The notes: generated by a model from the letters alone, not told the origin. Shown: positions 1 through 11,284, numbered from the stretch's first letter. The stretch is 64,000 bases of DNA from Bromus sterilis (GCA_950022295.1 OX465597.1:254387016-254451015), one strand, 5' to 3'. Made by a program: numbers and translations.

Positions 1-1547
1 TCAAGTAGGTGGTTCGGCAACTGATGCGCCGTCTGAATAGAATCACTTGCTTAACCTGGACCTGCACACAGATACAAATAACTTTACTCCCAACGAGGAC
101 AGAGAGGTTGTCAATCTCTCCGGCCTTGCTGTTTACAAAGGGTCAAACGTAACAGATAAAAGATAGTGATAGCTATAACTAGAAAGTGAAAGAAGGAAGT
201 AAATTGAGTATGTAACAGTGGTGGAAATATGGACCGGGGTCCCATGATGTTCATCAGTAGTGATGCCTCTCTCCTAAAAGATGATAAAACTGCTATGCGA
301 GGTAAACAAACCACAGATGGGCAATTGACAGGATTACGGGCGCAAACCAATGCTAACTATGCTACAAAGAAAGGAACAGGCTCAAAAGCATGGGCATTAC
401 GCCAAAATAAGTAGACCAAAATCCATCTGCATCTACTACTAATCATCCACCTTGAGATATCTATCCAGAACATCTCTCTGGTATTAAGTTGCGAGCCCCA
501 CCAAAAGTGTAAACCCAAAGCAACAGACAACTGCATTAAAAGAACTTTTCATAAGGTAAACAATCCTTGCAATCGCGGTTACAAGCACCGTTGTTTTCCC
601 CCTTGTGGCAACATCGCATTCCCTAGACTCATGTTTCTGTCACTCAAACTAGTCCTCAGGGGGCATGAACCCACAATCATGCATAAAGCTCCCTCTTGGA
701 GTCACTACCTACTACTTGGCCAAAGCAATAAACAACAACAGAGAACATGCAAGAATTACCCAAGAACAAAAATATAAATGATAAGAATCAAACATATTAC
801 TCAATCACAATCTGAACATAGTCACATAATCCATCAGATCCCAGCACACTCAGCATAGCAACAGCAGAAAGAACTACATATGTGCCTTAATCATGTAGGG
901 CAGCTCACAAGTTCTAATCCATGAAGAACAAAGAGGGGAGGAGAACATCACATAGCTACTGATCACGGACCCATGATCCAAAGTGAACTACTCATGTATC
1001 ATTCGGGAAGCGTCCATGGTGGTCGAGAAGCTCCCGGAGGTCAATCCTCCCTCCGGCAGGGTGCCGGGAAGAGGTCTTCTGGCGCTCCCGATCTTGGAAG
1101 CGCGGCGGCGGCGGAACAGAGGCGAGATCGCGAAAAGGGGTTCTGTACTTGAGGGTTTCGGAGGACAGAGAATAAATAGGTGAAGGGGGGCAGCCAGAGG
1201 GGCTACCACTGGTCCAGGCGCCCCCCTGGAGCGGCCGCACTCCTCGCCGCGCCGGGAGGGCGCCTGGGCCCACCTAGGTCCCCTCTAGCCACCCTTCGGG
1301 ATTCCGGAAGCTTCCGAAGCGCTGATTTTTTATTATATTTTCCCGGAATTTTTTGGAGCATTTTCAATACGGGGGAAACCTGAAATAGGAAAATAGCATA
1401 AAACAGGAACTGGCACTAGGGTGCACTGAGTTAATAGGTTAGTCCAAATATGATCAAAAGTGTATGAAAGTGTATCTAAAACATAGCAATATCACACAAA
1501 TCATGCATGGAGCAAGAATAAATTGTAGATACGTTTGGGACGTATCA
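1..1547 (-). mobile_element. Ath-1 3' LTR (Athila-type, Sabrina-like), left end cut by window
   Basis: This is the 3' LTR of a minus-strand Athila-type element. Its last bases, 1541-1547, are the start of the LTR read on the minus strand (TGATACGTCCCAAACG). The same LTR is seen at 5345-5797 plus 49516-50718, and about 135 bases of this copy lie left of the window. The GC-rich part at about 1020-1270 and the small reading frames there are LTR sequence, not genes. The Athila/Sabrina-like assignment rests on the tRNA-Asp type primer site and the gag-like remnant of the same element. Confidence 0.8.
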
Positions 1548-3663
1548 ACATCGCCAAGCTTAATTCCTGATCGTCCTCAAGTAGGTAAATGATAACAATC
1601 ATAATTTTTGTGGTGACATGCTACCAACCATATAAGAACTTTTAAGTAAAGCAATCAAGGTATGTAATTCAATTCAAGTCATAACAAGCAAGAGTCTATA
1701 TTAACACTGAAACAAGCAACATAAGAACATAAAGGTGCAAGATCTCTCGCTGTCCGTGACTCGAATGTCTCCAGATGCTGCTTGCGTGCAAGAAGTGGGA
1801 GATGGGAATACGAGAGAGAAAATATTTAGTTGTTGAGAACTCAATCTACTAAAGTTTCACACTTATTCTTCTTTGGAATCTTATCTTGACTCGTCCCTAG
1901 ACCACTAGCCAGGTACAAGTCAATTTGATCCACTCACTTTCGATATTTTGAGCACTCATGCAATGGATGAGCGTAAGCACGAGAGTTGACACTTCAGATT
2001 GCAAAGAGGGAGATATGGTGGAGGAGGAAGACAAAAAAGGTGTGAAAGGCTCACATCAATGAGGACAATCATAGGAGAGAGAAGACCAAACAATATTTAT
2101 GATGTGTGGAGTAGGGATTGCCATGCAACAGATGCACATACGAGCTAAGAAAAGCTCTCCAATGGAACTAGTGGGGATGCATCCAACTTGCTCGCTCAAG
2201 AAGACCTAGAGCTCGTTTGATGAGGCTCGTCATGGGAATATACAAGCCAAGTTCTATATTGTGAAGGTCCCCACGTAGCTATATGCATATATGATCCTCT
2301 CTATTGAGTACAAGGTATAAGAGGGAGTACGAGTGTGGATCTCTCAAAAGGAATAGTAGTGTTGCCCCTTCTCTCTTTTTATTTATTTTTCTCTTTTTTC
2401 TATTTTTTTGTATTTTTTTTGGTGGCCTCCATGGCTCTTTCTGTTTGACTCTTAGTTGTCCTATTTGGGATCTATTAAATTTGTCCTCTTTGGGATCTTT
2501 TCCTCACTTAAGGGCAACACTCCATTTTACAAGAAGTATAGAAGATCTTCACACTTTACAAGGTACTCAACATAAAGAAGGTGTAGCTATCATGATGTAT
2601 GCAAATGTATGCCTCTGCCAGTGTAGCAGGAACATGTATGACATGAAGATCAAGTCATGAGAAGGTGGATGTTGCATGGCAATATATCTCGGAAAGGCTA
2701 TGGAAATGCCTTGATAGGTAGGTATGGTGGCTGTTTTGAGGAAAGATATAAGGAGGTTTATGATGACAGAGCGTATCATGCCAAGGGTTTGGATGCACCA
2801 GCCAGGTGGACGCGAACTCTCGGAGTGAGAAGAGGGCAATGCACGGTACCGAAGAGGCTAGAAAATATGAGGAGGTGGAAGTGTCAACTTTCAATACTTA
2901 GATTAGTCCGAAGAACTCATGCACTTATTATCGGTAACACTCAATCTAATAAGGAGATTCACAAAGAGACAACTACCCCGAGGAGGAGTGTATAGGGGTT
3001 TGGTTATCCTTGCGCATCCTCGACTCATGGTACGTGAGTGTACTCTAATATCCGATCCCTCCAAAGATTAGTGATCCATCTAGTAGATAGAGTTCTCAAC
3101 TAGTTTTTGTAGTTTTTGAAAATAAACACGGATTGCCCAAAATACGACACCTATAACTAATAGGCTAGAGCTCTTGACACCAGAAGTTCAAACATTACTC
3201 ACAACAATACCTCAAAACTATTGCAAGTCACTACTACAATTAAATAGCAACATCAATTACCTACTTAAAGCCAAGACACAACTCAGTGCAACAACCAACT
3301 CTCTTAACAAGATAAACATGAAGACTAAAGAGAGTTCCAGCAACAAACTAAACTGAAGCTCTTGAAAAATATAAACATGAAAACTAAGAGCTAAACATGC
3401 CAGCAGCTACGAAAAGATAAAGAACATACAAAAAAAGAAAGATGAGCATGCAAATCCTAAGATGTGTTCTAGTTTGAAGTGGAGCGTGTTTCTCTCCCAC
3501 ACAAAGAAATCTGGGTTCTAACTTGTTATGAACAACAAAAAAAAGTTAAAGAAAACTAAAAATTAAACTAAAGAGTGAGACGCTCCAAGCATAGCATATA
3601 ACGCATGAAATGATAAAAATATAGTGAGACGAAGGACAAACTGATGATTGTTGATGGAGAAGG

Positions 3664-3738
3664 GGATGCACGGGGGCATCCGCAAGCTTCGATGCTTGAT
3701 TTTCCTTGGATATTTATTGTGGATGCATGGGGGCATCC
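3664..3738 (-). repeat. Paired hairpin repeat in Ath-1
   Basis: Two near-identical inverted repeats, each GGATGC, a six-base loop, then GCATCC, lie at 3664-3681 and 3721-3738, 57 bases apart. Each is followed by an AAGCTT-like extension. The same pair with the same 57-base spacing occurs in Ath-2 (40196-40213 and 40253-40270) and, less perfectly, in Ath-4 (62019-62036 and 62076-62093). Confidence 0.75.
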
Positions 3739-4369
3739 CCAAGCTTGAGCGTTTGAAACTCCCGGATCTTCTTTCATCATATTCCCTCGCACACTTGAAA
3801 TCTCTCTTCATACATAGCTCATCATAAGCTGATTAGAGAGGTTAGTACCCTTAATAAAATAATTTTCCTCTACTGGAAATAAAGATTTTCTTGAAGGGAT
3901 AATGTTTCTCAAGATTTCCAAAAAGTTTTTGCAAAGAAAAAGCTAGAGCAAGACTTGCAAAAGTGAGGATAGGAAAAACGTGGCAGAATCTGTGAAAAAC
4001 AGACCAGCAGGTAGTAAATAATTTTTTCGGGGTACTTCTGCAACTCAAATCGAAAAACTCAGAACAAACGCTCGAAATCCAATTGTATAGAGCATCCTGT
4101 CAAAAAATCAAATCAAAAAGATGATATGGTGATTTTAGGCTAATTTTTCCGTCCAAGGATAGAATCTATTTTCTGGACAGCATGTCACAACTTATGAACT
4201 TTCTTGCAATCGAAGGCTAAACTTGGCAAAGCTTGAAAATAAAGAAACAATGATGTTTCTACAGTAGAAACAATCATCAAGACCACTAAAAACAGAAGTA
4301 AAAAAAATCTTGGGTTGCCTCCCAACAAGCGCTTTCTTTTCCACCTTTAAGCTAGGCAAGAAGCAAAAA

Positions 4370-5175
4370 GATCAAGTTGTATCAATCAAACCATCATCAA
4401 GATCATCAAAAACCTCTTCAATTGTACAACTAGTTTTAAGAGGTCTTTCAAACAAAGCTAATGAAGATACTTCTAGGGATAAAATCAAAAGGCAAAAAAT
4501 AAATTGGAGTTTCATTTATAAATTTATTTACGAGGGGCATTTCTTCCAAAGTTTTCACGGTTTCAACTCCCTTGGCAATGAGTGGATTATTTTTAGGTCG
4601 GGGAACCTTAGGGACATAATTGAACTTTGGTTCCTTCCTTGCCGGAGTTTCTACCTTTTTGCTTTTATTGAGGAGAAAGTAGTTCCTAAAGTGTCAATGA
4701 TTTCCTCAATATTATCTACCCTAGAAGGATCCAAATCATGGGATTTGAGGGTCTCCAAAGTTTTAATAATTTTTTCATGGAGCTATCAAGTCTATTCAAA
4801 TTCCCTTGAATCTTTCGATCCAACTCATTTATCCTACTTATGCTTGGCGTTTCTAACTCTATCTTTTCAAGTTTTTTCATAATGTGAACTAGAGTGATAT
4901 CCTCCTTAATGCTAGCAACAGGCAGATTTCCAACAAGATTTTCAATAACGTTAAGGGACTCCCATATTGGGGCTTCTAGGAAATTCCCATTGTTAGCAGT
5001 GTCTAGAACGAACCTATTCCAACATAAAAGTTTCTAATAAGGATAGTAGTGGATTTCTTCTTGGTGGCTCTTTTCTGAGAATCGTTAATCCTATACCAAG
5101 CATATTTCAAACTTTTGCCACCTTTTTGTTTAAAGGTGAGAACCTCTGTCTCAACAAAGGCAAAGGGAACAGAAA
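4370..5175 (-). pseudogene. Broken gag-like reading frame of Ath-1
   Basis: Read on the minus strand this matches the gag-like frame of Ath-4 at 60560-61366. The best preserved block (minus, about 5160-5020) contains FVETEVLTFKQ and AWYRINDSQ, followed by FYVG, as in Athila-type Gag. The start codon at the position equivalent to the Ath-4 ATG is lost (ATT here), and the frame breaks after the FYVG block. Further down only fragments align, such as the end around GATGATCTTGATGATGG. The role would be a capsid-like structural protein, but this copy cannot make one. Confidence 0.7.
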
Positions 5176-5316
5176 TGATGACAACAACTAGCAAGGTAAA
5201 TAATTTTTTTGTGATTTTCGATAAAGGACACCAAGATAAAAACTGAAAGGTAAACTAACAAGACTAAAAAGCAAAGGTAAAAGATAGTGTGCAACTCCCT
5301 ATCTTGAAGATTGGAG

Positions 5317-5334
5317 TCCCCGGCAACGGCGCCA
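5317..5334 (-). other. Ath-1 primer binding site (tRNA-Asp type)
   Basis: The minus strand reads TGGCGCCGTTGCCGGGGA, the usual Athila-type primer site complementary to the tRNA-Asp 3' end, ten bases inside the LTR edge. The match looks perfect over 18 bases. Confidence 0.85.
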
Positions 5335-5344
5335 GAAATTTTCT

Positions 5345-5797
5345 TGATGCGCGAGAGATGATAATGGCTTCTCGACCTTCGTTGGTTACCCCAAGTGGAA
5401 GGTGAGATGTAGGATAGTAGAAAATTACCCTCGGTGAAGATGCCAAAGTTATCGAACCAGTAGGACTCCGATAACTACAAGTAGGTGGTGAAGCGAGAAA
5501 CGCGACATTTGAGATATTGCTCCCTTAACCTGGACCTGCACATACACAAGTAAGTTTGCTCCCAATGAAGTTCGGAGAGGTTGTCAATCTCTCTAGACAT
5601 GTTGTTTAAAAAAGATCAAACGCAAGGGATAAAGGATAATAGTGCTACAACTAGAAAGTAAAAGAAGGAAGTATATTGAACGCGTAAACATTGATGAGAA
5701 TATAGACCGGGGTCCCATGATGTTCACTAGTGATGTCTCTCTCCCAAAAGACGATAAAACAACTATGCGAGGTAAACAAATCACAGCTGGGAAATTG
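5345..5797 (-). mobile_element. Ath-1 5' LTR, part next to the internal region
   Basis: This is the 3'-terminal part of the Ath-1 5' LTR (minus orientation), starting at the TGATGC edge on the plus strand. It stops at the Gy-C insertion. The remainder of the same LTR resumes at 49516 after the duplicated AATTG. Confidence 0.85.
5793..5797. repeat. Target site duplication of Gy-C, left copy
   Basis: AATTG here is repeated at 49511-49515 immediately after the terminal TTACA of Gy-C. The LTR of Ath-1 reads continuously if Gy-C and one copy are removed. Confidence 0.85.
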
Positions 5798-5827
5798 TGT
5801 AAGGCCCGATATGCGGTACTGTTCCAG
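5798..5827 (-). mobile_element. Terminal 30-base LTR stub of Gy-C
   Basis: These bases match the LTR edge at 6217 and 45662 (TGTAAGGCCCGATATGCGG), then switch at about 5827 into internal sequence. The junction shares AG with both parents, as expected for a microhomology-mediated deletion. Confidence 0.8.
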
Positions 5828-6216
5828 CGATTATCAAGGGAAGTACTCTCACACAAATCGTGAGGATACTAGGCAAGGGACTGAAGTCAACAGACGACCA
5901 AATTTTTTACCCAGAGTCGGAAGAACTAAAGGTACTACAACATTTTCCCAAACCTGATATCGGAATCGAGATAATAAGCTACAAGCAAGGCATTGCAACG
6001 GTTCCGAAACTCAACACACTCGAGGTCCTAAAGTTTGAAAGGGGATAAGGCAAGAGTAAAACACTTACGTCACTAGTCCTGACCAGAGAAAGGGTAAGGA
6101 GTAAAAACATTCCTACTCTCTGACAACTAACTTAGTAGCTACAAAATAGTTTTTTGTCTACACTCGACTTCGGCCAGAAAAAGGATCCTACGGTCAGTAA
6201 GGCTCTGATACCAAGT
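5828..6216 (-). mobile_element. Gy-C internal fragment next to the middle LTR
   Basis: This matches 45276-45661 of the complete Gy-C internal region. It contains the primer site at 6201-6213. No coding sequence of the retroelement kind is seen. Confidence 0.8.
6201..6213 (-). other. Gy-C primer binding site, middle LTR
   Basis: The minus strand reads TGGTATCAGAGCC three bases beyond the LTR end, the usual initiator-Met type primer site of long-LTR gypsy elements. Confidence 0.8.
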
Positions 6217-6520
6217 TGTAAGGCCCGAGATGCGGTACTGTTCCAGATCTAGATGTTTCCATCCAGATCCGGGGACGAAGCACATATTGGTCCCACCGCG
6301 ACATATGACAATGCCATATGCCCCGGATTTCCAACAGGATATCACAACATTACAGCTACAAGGATACAACATCTCGTACAATCAGTATACAACTGCCTTA
6401 ATACAATACATCAACGGAAGATACATGTCTGAGTACATACTACAATCAAATGCCTAGTGGGAAAGGTAAAACACACCATTCCCGTAACCACACGGGTCCA
6501 GACTCTCCATCGGGATCCGC

Positions 6521-6579
6521 CTAACTAGTCATCGTCGACTCTCCGCGAGGGCGTCCAGAAGAAGGGTTGTCGAGCTCCT
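6521..6579 (-). CDS. Predicted terminal exon D in Gy-C middle LTR
   Basis: On the minus strand a CTTCAG acceptor precedes 59 bases that, entered in phase 1, read a short peptide containing LDNPSSGRPRG and end at TAG (6521-6523). The equivalent exon in the other Gy-C LTR is at 45966-46024, with the same length and stop. It aligns with the terminal exon of Gy-B LTRs, which contains LDPSTGRYF. Function unknown and expression unproven. Confidence 0.4.
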
Positions 6580-7591
6580 CTGAAGTCCAAGATCGTTTGC
6601 ATAACGTGCATAAAAGAGAAAAGAAGGGGTAAGCTATATCAACAAGTCTTGTAACTAACTTCTCATGGTAAAATGGGGGTAGTGGTTGAGGTTGCAGCCG
6701 GACTAGCAATATATAAGTGGCTAACGATCTATTTAGAGTAAGATGAGAACCAAGCAATCGATGAGGAATCGCCTCCAACAAGTCTTGCTATCAGCTACTT
6801 ACGCAAACATAACACATAACCTATCCTTGTCCTCCCCTTCGCATCCCGACAAAGAAAAATCAGTCAAGGCACACACACAATTATCAAGTTATTAAGATTA
6901 TATCAGTTGTTGTTTTCTATGAACAAGGAGTAGGTCTCAAGTCTTCCTTAACCGTGGACACGGCTTTTCGAAAAGATTTAACCCTATAGGGGTGTACCAA
7001 TTGCCCATTACAAGGCTCCTCATGCACGCCCATCTCTCTCAGTTGCTACCCATCACAGGCAACCATTTTATGATTTAGTTTCGAGAGATCCAAAACGACA
7101 GGTCCCTCGAATTAACAACGCACAAATCTGGGTGGCCCCCGGGGATCGACATCCAGTTCAGGAGTCGGTCGCGCTCTCGTCCTGGTCTCTTCCGTCTCAA
7201 CTGGGTTTGGGTTACCGTGGAAAAAACCATGCCCGGTCCCTCGCCGGCCAAGTGTGGACCAATAGGATATACCACCCCACTGGTCCGGTTTGTTTAAAAT
7301 CCACTGGCCTGTAGACCAGTTATGCACACGGTTTTCAAATGGTAAATCAGCTTGGGCCACCACTAGAAATGTTTGAATCTAGGTAGGTAAGAAAAGGGGG
7401 GCCATAGTATCCCACACGCGGTTAGGAAGCTCAGTCTTAGAACCAATACCCGAAACTCGGATCCTAGGTGACTCGAATGGAACAAAGCGTCGGGGCAGGA
7501 TTGCCTAGACCTTCCATCCTTCGTCGAATATAGTCAACATTATAATAATCACATCATTCACAATAATATAAATAGTGTGATAGCCCAATCC

Positions 7592-7596
7592 AAGGA
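7592..7596. repeat. Target site duplication of Gy-A, left copy
   Basis: AAGGA is repeated at 36322-36326. The uninterrupted target is visible in the other Gy-C LTR at 47014-47018. Confidence 0.9.
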
Positions 7597-8317
7597 TGTG
7601 GGGACCCGGAATATGCATATGTAACTCCAGTCACAAATCAATCATATGGAGAGCCGAGAGTCGTACCCAGTTGTCTAAGCAGACAAGGCCAAGCACAGAA
7701 CACTCTCGGAAAGCATCGTATGTGAGGCGCATCCCATCCAGGCCGGATGATCAACTGAGATGGGTCCTCATCGCCCGCTCACAAGTCTAAATGATTATGG
7801 GTGGTGAAATCCCATACTCATAGACAAGTCGCCTCAACCATATTATCAATTGAATTATAACACTTACATAAACAGACTCCAGCCCGTTCACTTAGTCGAG
7901 GTCTCGGGCGGGCTCAATCATACAACAAAGTGTGCCACGTGACAGAGTCACGAGCAATCGCATCGCGATGCCCCAAGCTGCGCACATCTAAGGGCCACTT
8001 GGTGTCTAAAAGACCGCCGACAAGAACATAACTAAGCTATCGAACCCCACACTAAGACATGCACGTTATAATCATACACACAGCATACATGTCTAGTGTG
8101 AACAGCAGGTATCATCACATTAATCTACAAAGTATATGTTTATTAACTTACATAGAGTACACAAAGAGATCACGAGTCTGTGATCCAACATTACATCAAG
8201 CAATGGAAGCAAATTAGGTCTGAGTACAGACAAGTTTAACAAATGGCTTAGAGAAGCCTTGTTCAACATACATGCCCTTCCACGAGGGACCAGACTGCTA
8301 TCTGGAACTATACAATC

Positions 8318-9620
8318 TTAGTCAACGTCGAGCTTCAGGAAGGTGACTCCATCGGGGTCCGGGTTCTCATCTAAAACATAGAATAAGAAAACGTGAGTAC
8401 AAAGTCGTACTCAGCAAGACTTACATCAGAACTATACTACTCATGCTCAAGTTTCAAGGTAAAGGAGGTGGGGTTCAACATGCAGAAGTGCCAGCTTTGA
8501 TTTGGCTAGTCCTGTACTACGAGTACCAGACTTCAGGTAAGAAGCGTACACGATTCCACTACCAAGTGTCCAACCAATACACCATTATGGATACTTCCTC
8601 GACTTCCACATGAGGAAGCACGCCATATCAATCACGCTTATCTTGCGAGTTTTAGAGTATCCATTCAAGTTATCTAATAATCAGGTACATGTTCCAAGTA
8701 GTCCATGACCACAGACGCGGCTATTCGAATATTTTTGTTAACCTTGCAAGGGTGTAAACTACACACACATGACCATCAGTTACCGCCAGGTCTCGTCACC
8801 ATTCAAGGGGTGCCAGCGAGGATGTTCACCACGACACTTCGCTCACAACCGGTCTATTCCAAGAGTCGACTATATGAGGTAGATCCCGCTCGAGAGTCCG
8901 GCCGGATCAACGATACGGACTCAGACAATGTAGGCAACCGAGACGCCATCCGAGAAGATGGTTTCGCTGTCTCACAGATCCACCCACATATCTATATGAT
9001 GCAACCTTTAATCCATTACGTTTCTATGCGTATGCCAAATGGAAAGCCCTAACTAATGTGACTCCTGCACGTCAACACGGATCAAGGTACTAGGCCGAGA
9101 GGAGTCAGTGAGCCCAATGTGTGGTTGTACTCTTTGTCTTGGATTACCATACAAGAACTCGGTGCTTAAGGCAGTGTTCAACGAGACAACCCACTGTGTA
9201 CTCCTACACAACCTCTCATGGATCACCTTGTATTAGGGTGGATTCACCAACACAGTTTCACCTTCCTCAACACCATGTTCACTATCATACCGACTCACAT
9301 CAAAAGTAACCTCATTGTAACAATAAGCATGCAATAAGCTGTAACATTTGCAGGGGCCTCATGATATCAACCAACTCCTATGTCAGCTAGGATTGTAGTT
9401 TGCTTACTACTGTGGCAAGATGATAGGTCATGCATCAGATATGGGTTCAACTATGCGGTAGAATCGATAACAAGGTGATCATCCTAATCAATGCATAAGC
9501 GAGACTGAGAGGGAAGTGGGATTTTATAGACATGATCAATGGGGGTTTGCTTGCCTTGCTGACGAGGTTCAGTATCGAGGTCTTCAACGAAGGGGGTGGC
9601 CTCCGGTTCCGGCTCCACCT
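8318..9620 (-). CDS. Predicted spliced reading frame in Gy-A 3' LTR, exons C and D
   Basis: Exon C is 9555-9620 (66 bases) and exon D is 8318-8370 (53 bases), separated by a 1184-base intron. Exon C follows an AATAG acceptor and reads VEPEPEATPFVEDLDTEP before ending CAGCAAG at a GC-type donor (GCAAGC). Exon D follows a strong acceptor (TTCTATGTTTTAG), joins in phase 1, and reads DENPDPDGVTFLKLDVD then TAA. Both exons keep their length and frame in the other LTR (32718-32783 and 31482-31534) despite about 7 percent divergence nearby. Related exon pairs occur in Gy-B, Gy-C and Gy-D LTRs. The product would be a small acidic protein of unknown role; the 5' exon is not settled. Confidence 0.5.
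8701..8757 (-). promoter_or_regulatory. Shared LTR module in Gy-A
   Basis: This stretch, containing GACGCGGCTATTCGAATA and a TACACCC-like edge, aligns with modules in Gy-B (18471-18524), Gy-C (about 6950-6998) and Gy-D (56636-56692). It lies in the predicted C-D intron. Role unknown. Confidence 0.5.
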
Positions 9621-9989
9621 CTATTCGAGCAAACATCACAAACATTGCAATCAATATAATGTACAATGCACAATCACATGATCAAGTTGTAGAACATGAT
9701 GTATATGGTGCTGATGTGTTGCAAGTTCAATTTAATTTAAGTGTATTGCAAAAGGTTTGCAAATTCAAATTTAAATTATGCCATATGCATGTTTTCTACT
9801 GTTCACCCATTTGAAAATGGTCAAACATAGAAACAAGTTGCATATTGATAATCCTTGCATTTTTCTGATAATTTTTCATATATTATTTGTCCAATTTGGA
9901 GTTAATATGAATTTTCTATGATTTATTGAAGTTTTAATCAATTTCTGGATTTTCTGGGATTATTTTTAATATGGACAGGGGCTTTATTG

Positions 9990-10013
9990 CGTCAGCATGA
10001 GGTCATGCTGACG
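9990..10013. repeat. Perfect 24-base palindrome in Gy-A LTR
   Basis: Arms CGTCAGCATGA and TCATGCTGACG are separated by GG. The same palindrome is intact at 34926-34949 in the 5' LTR. It is followed by a G run of 14 here and 10 in the other LTR. Confidence 0.8.
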
Positions 10014-10205
10014 TGGGGGGGGGGGGGGCTCTGACCAGTGGGGTCCTCTTGTCAGTGTCACAGGGGGTTAATCCCCTGTTTAAACTAAACCGTGTTTTAA
10101 TTAGGGCGTTGGGCCCCACCTTTCTGTGGCTGTTTAGGGTGGGGTTAGGGGGTGATTAGGTTATTTAACCGGGGCACGTACCTCTGGCACGGCGGAGGGG
10201 CTCAC

Positions 10206-10623
10206 CGGAGTGCAGTTTTTGCGTCGTCTTGGCATGGGGTTTGCACTGGGAGGTGCCCCGTGCCCATGCGCGTCGAGTGGAGCACGTAGTGGTCATCGGG
10301 GAGCTCCAGGGCGACGGCGGCGGCGATGTGTGCGGCGGCCGTCCACTGGAATGGCAGGGATGGCGAATACGTGCACGAGATGGAGCGTGGAATGGGGGAA
10401 ACTGACCCAGCCTCACCGTGAGTGTGATGGAGGGGTTGAGGAGGCCGGAGGGAGCGATACGGCGGCTCAATTCGTCGTCGACGAGCTTGGTGGCCGGCGG
10501 GAAGAAGTTGGAGCTGGCGTCGTCTCCGGGGCCGTTGGGCTCGATTCGTAGAGGGGTTCGACGGAGAGGAGTACAACGCGGCGCTTGGACACGGTGGGGA
10601 GGCGTGGTTCGGCCGTTGGCCAT
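10206..10623 (-). CDS. Possible upstream exons A and B of the Gy-A LTR reading frame
   Basis: An ATG in good context (GCCATGG, 10621-10623, minus) opens 69 codons ending at a strong donor (CACG then GTGAGG) at 10417. After a 71-base gap an acceptor (TGCCATTCCAG) opens a second block, 10206-10345, containing AAAHIAAAVALELPDDHYV and ending at GTGAGC. Both blocks have equal lengths (207 and 140) in the 5' LTR, at 35369-35575 and 35157-35296. In that copy the ATG is GTG and the second donor is GCGAGC. Block B ends in phase 2, whereas exon C needs phase 1, so A-B and C-D cannot simply be one message; an unseen exon or separate transcripts would be needed. Confidence 0.3.
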
Positions 10624-11284
10624 GGCTACGCGTGACGGCGGCGAGCTAGAGCTCTCGGGTCGCGGCGGGATCTCGTCGGGGAGGCTGTGAGGAAGAGCGG
10701 GGAGAGGGGGAACGAGTGTGGGGGTAACGTGGTCGTCTCCGTGGCGTGTGTAGAAGACCTGGGAGGGCTCAAGGCAGGCAGGCAGGCAGCTGCCGCCGGC
10801 GTCGGCATGCCGTCCACCGAGGTGCTTGCCGTCGCCGGGGTAGACGACAACGAGAAAGGTGGGCCTGGGCCGTGGGTGTTAAGTTGGGCCTGCGGTCTGG
10901 CCGGGGTGGGCTGCTTCACTTTTTTTATTTTCTCTCTGTTTTTGTTTTTGTTTTCTTTTTCTGCCATTTGTTTTGCCCCAAATAAAATAGCAAGGCAATT
11001 TGTAAAATCTTGAAAACTTTTATGTGGGATTATAATATATATAACTAGCCACTCACATGTTTTGGAGATTTTTGAAATTCAAACAATTTGAATTTTAATT
11101 CAAATTGGAGTTTAATTTAATTTCCAAGCCCAGTTTGGATTTTTTGAGAAATCTTGGTGCATGCAGTGGGACCCACTTCACTTTATATGTGATCATGCAT
11201 ATTTATAAGACTTTTCAAAAATACTAGAGGAATTTTTGGAAGAAATTTTTGTCTGGCCATTTAATTAAATTCTTTTGGGGCTTT

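Larger units (their letters stand above)
1548..5344 (-). mobile_element. Ath-1 internal region
   Basis: This is the internal domain of Ath-1, read on the minus strand from the primer site at 5317-5334 to the polypurine side at 1548-1562, next to the 3' LTR. It holds a broken gag-like reading frame in its 5' third (4370-5175). The remaining 2.8 kb or so (1548-4369) has no reading frame I can support, only AT-rich sequence, a T-rich run at about 2370-2420 and a pair of hairpins at 3664-3738. No protease, reverse transcriptase or integrase motifs are visible, so the element looks non-autonomous. The same internal sequence is present in the opposite orientation at 60392-64000 (Ath-4). Confidence 0.8.
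6217..7596 (-). mobile_element. Gy-C middle LTR, segment 1
   Basis: This is the 3' part of the middle LTR in minus orientation. It matches 45662-47018, with about 16 differences in the first 250 bases by eye. It contains the predicted terminal exon of the LTR reading frame (6521-6579, minus) and the shared LTR module at about 6950-6998. It is cut by Gy-A at 7596. Confidence 0.85.

Noticed and set aside
10626..10967. 113-codon minus-strand frame before the exon A start in the Gy-A LTR
   Set aside because: Low-complexity start (Lys/Asn) and Pro/Ser-rich remainder; it ends just before the better-placed ATG at 10623, and the 5' LTR copy differs substantially.
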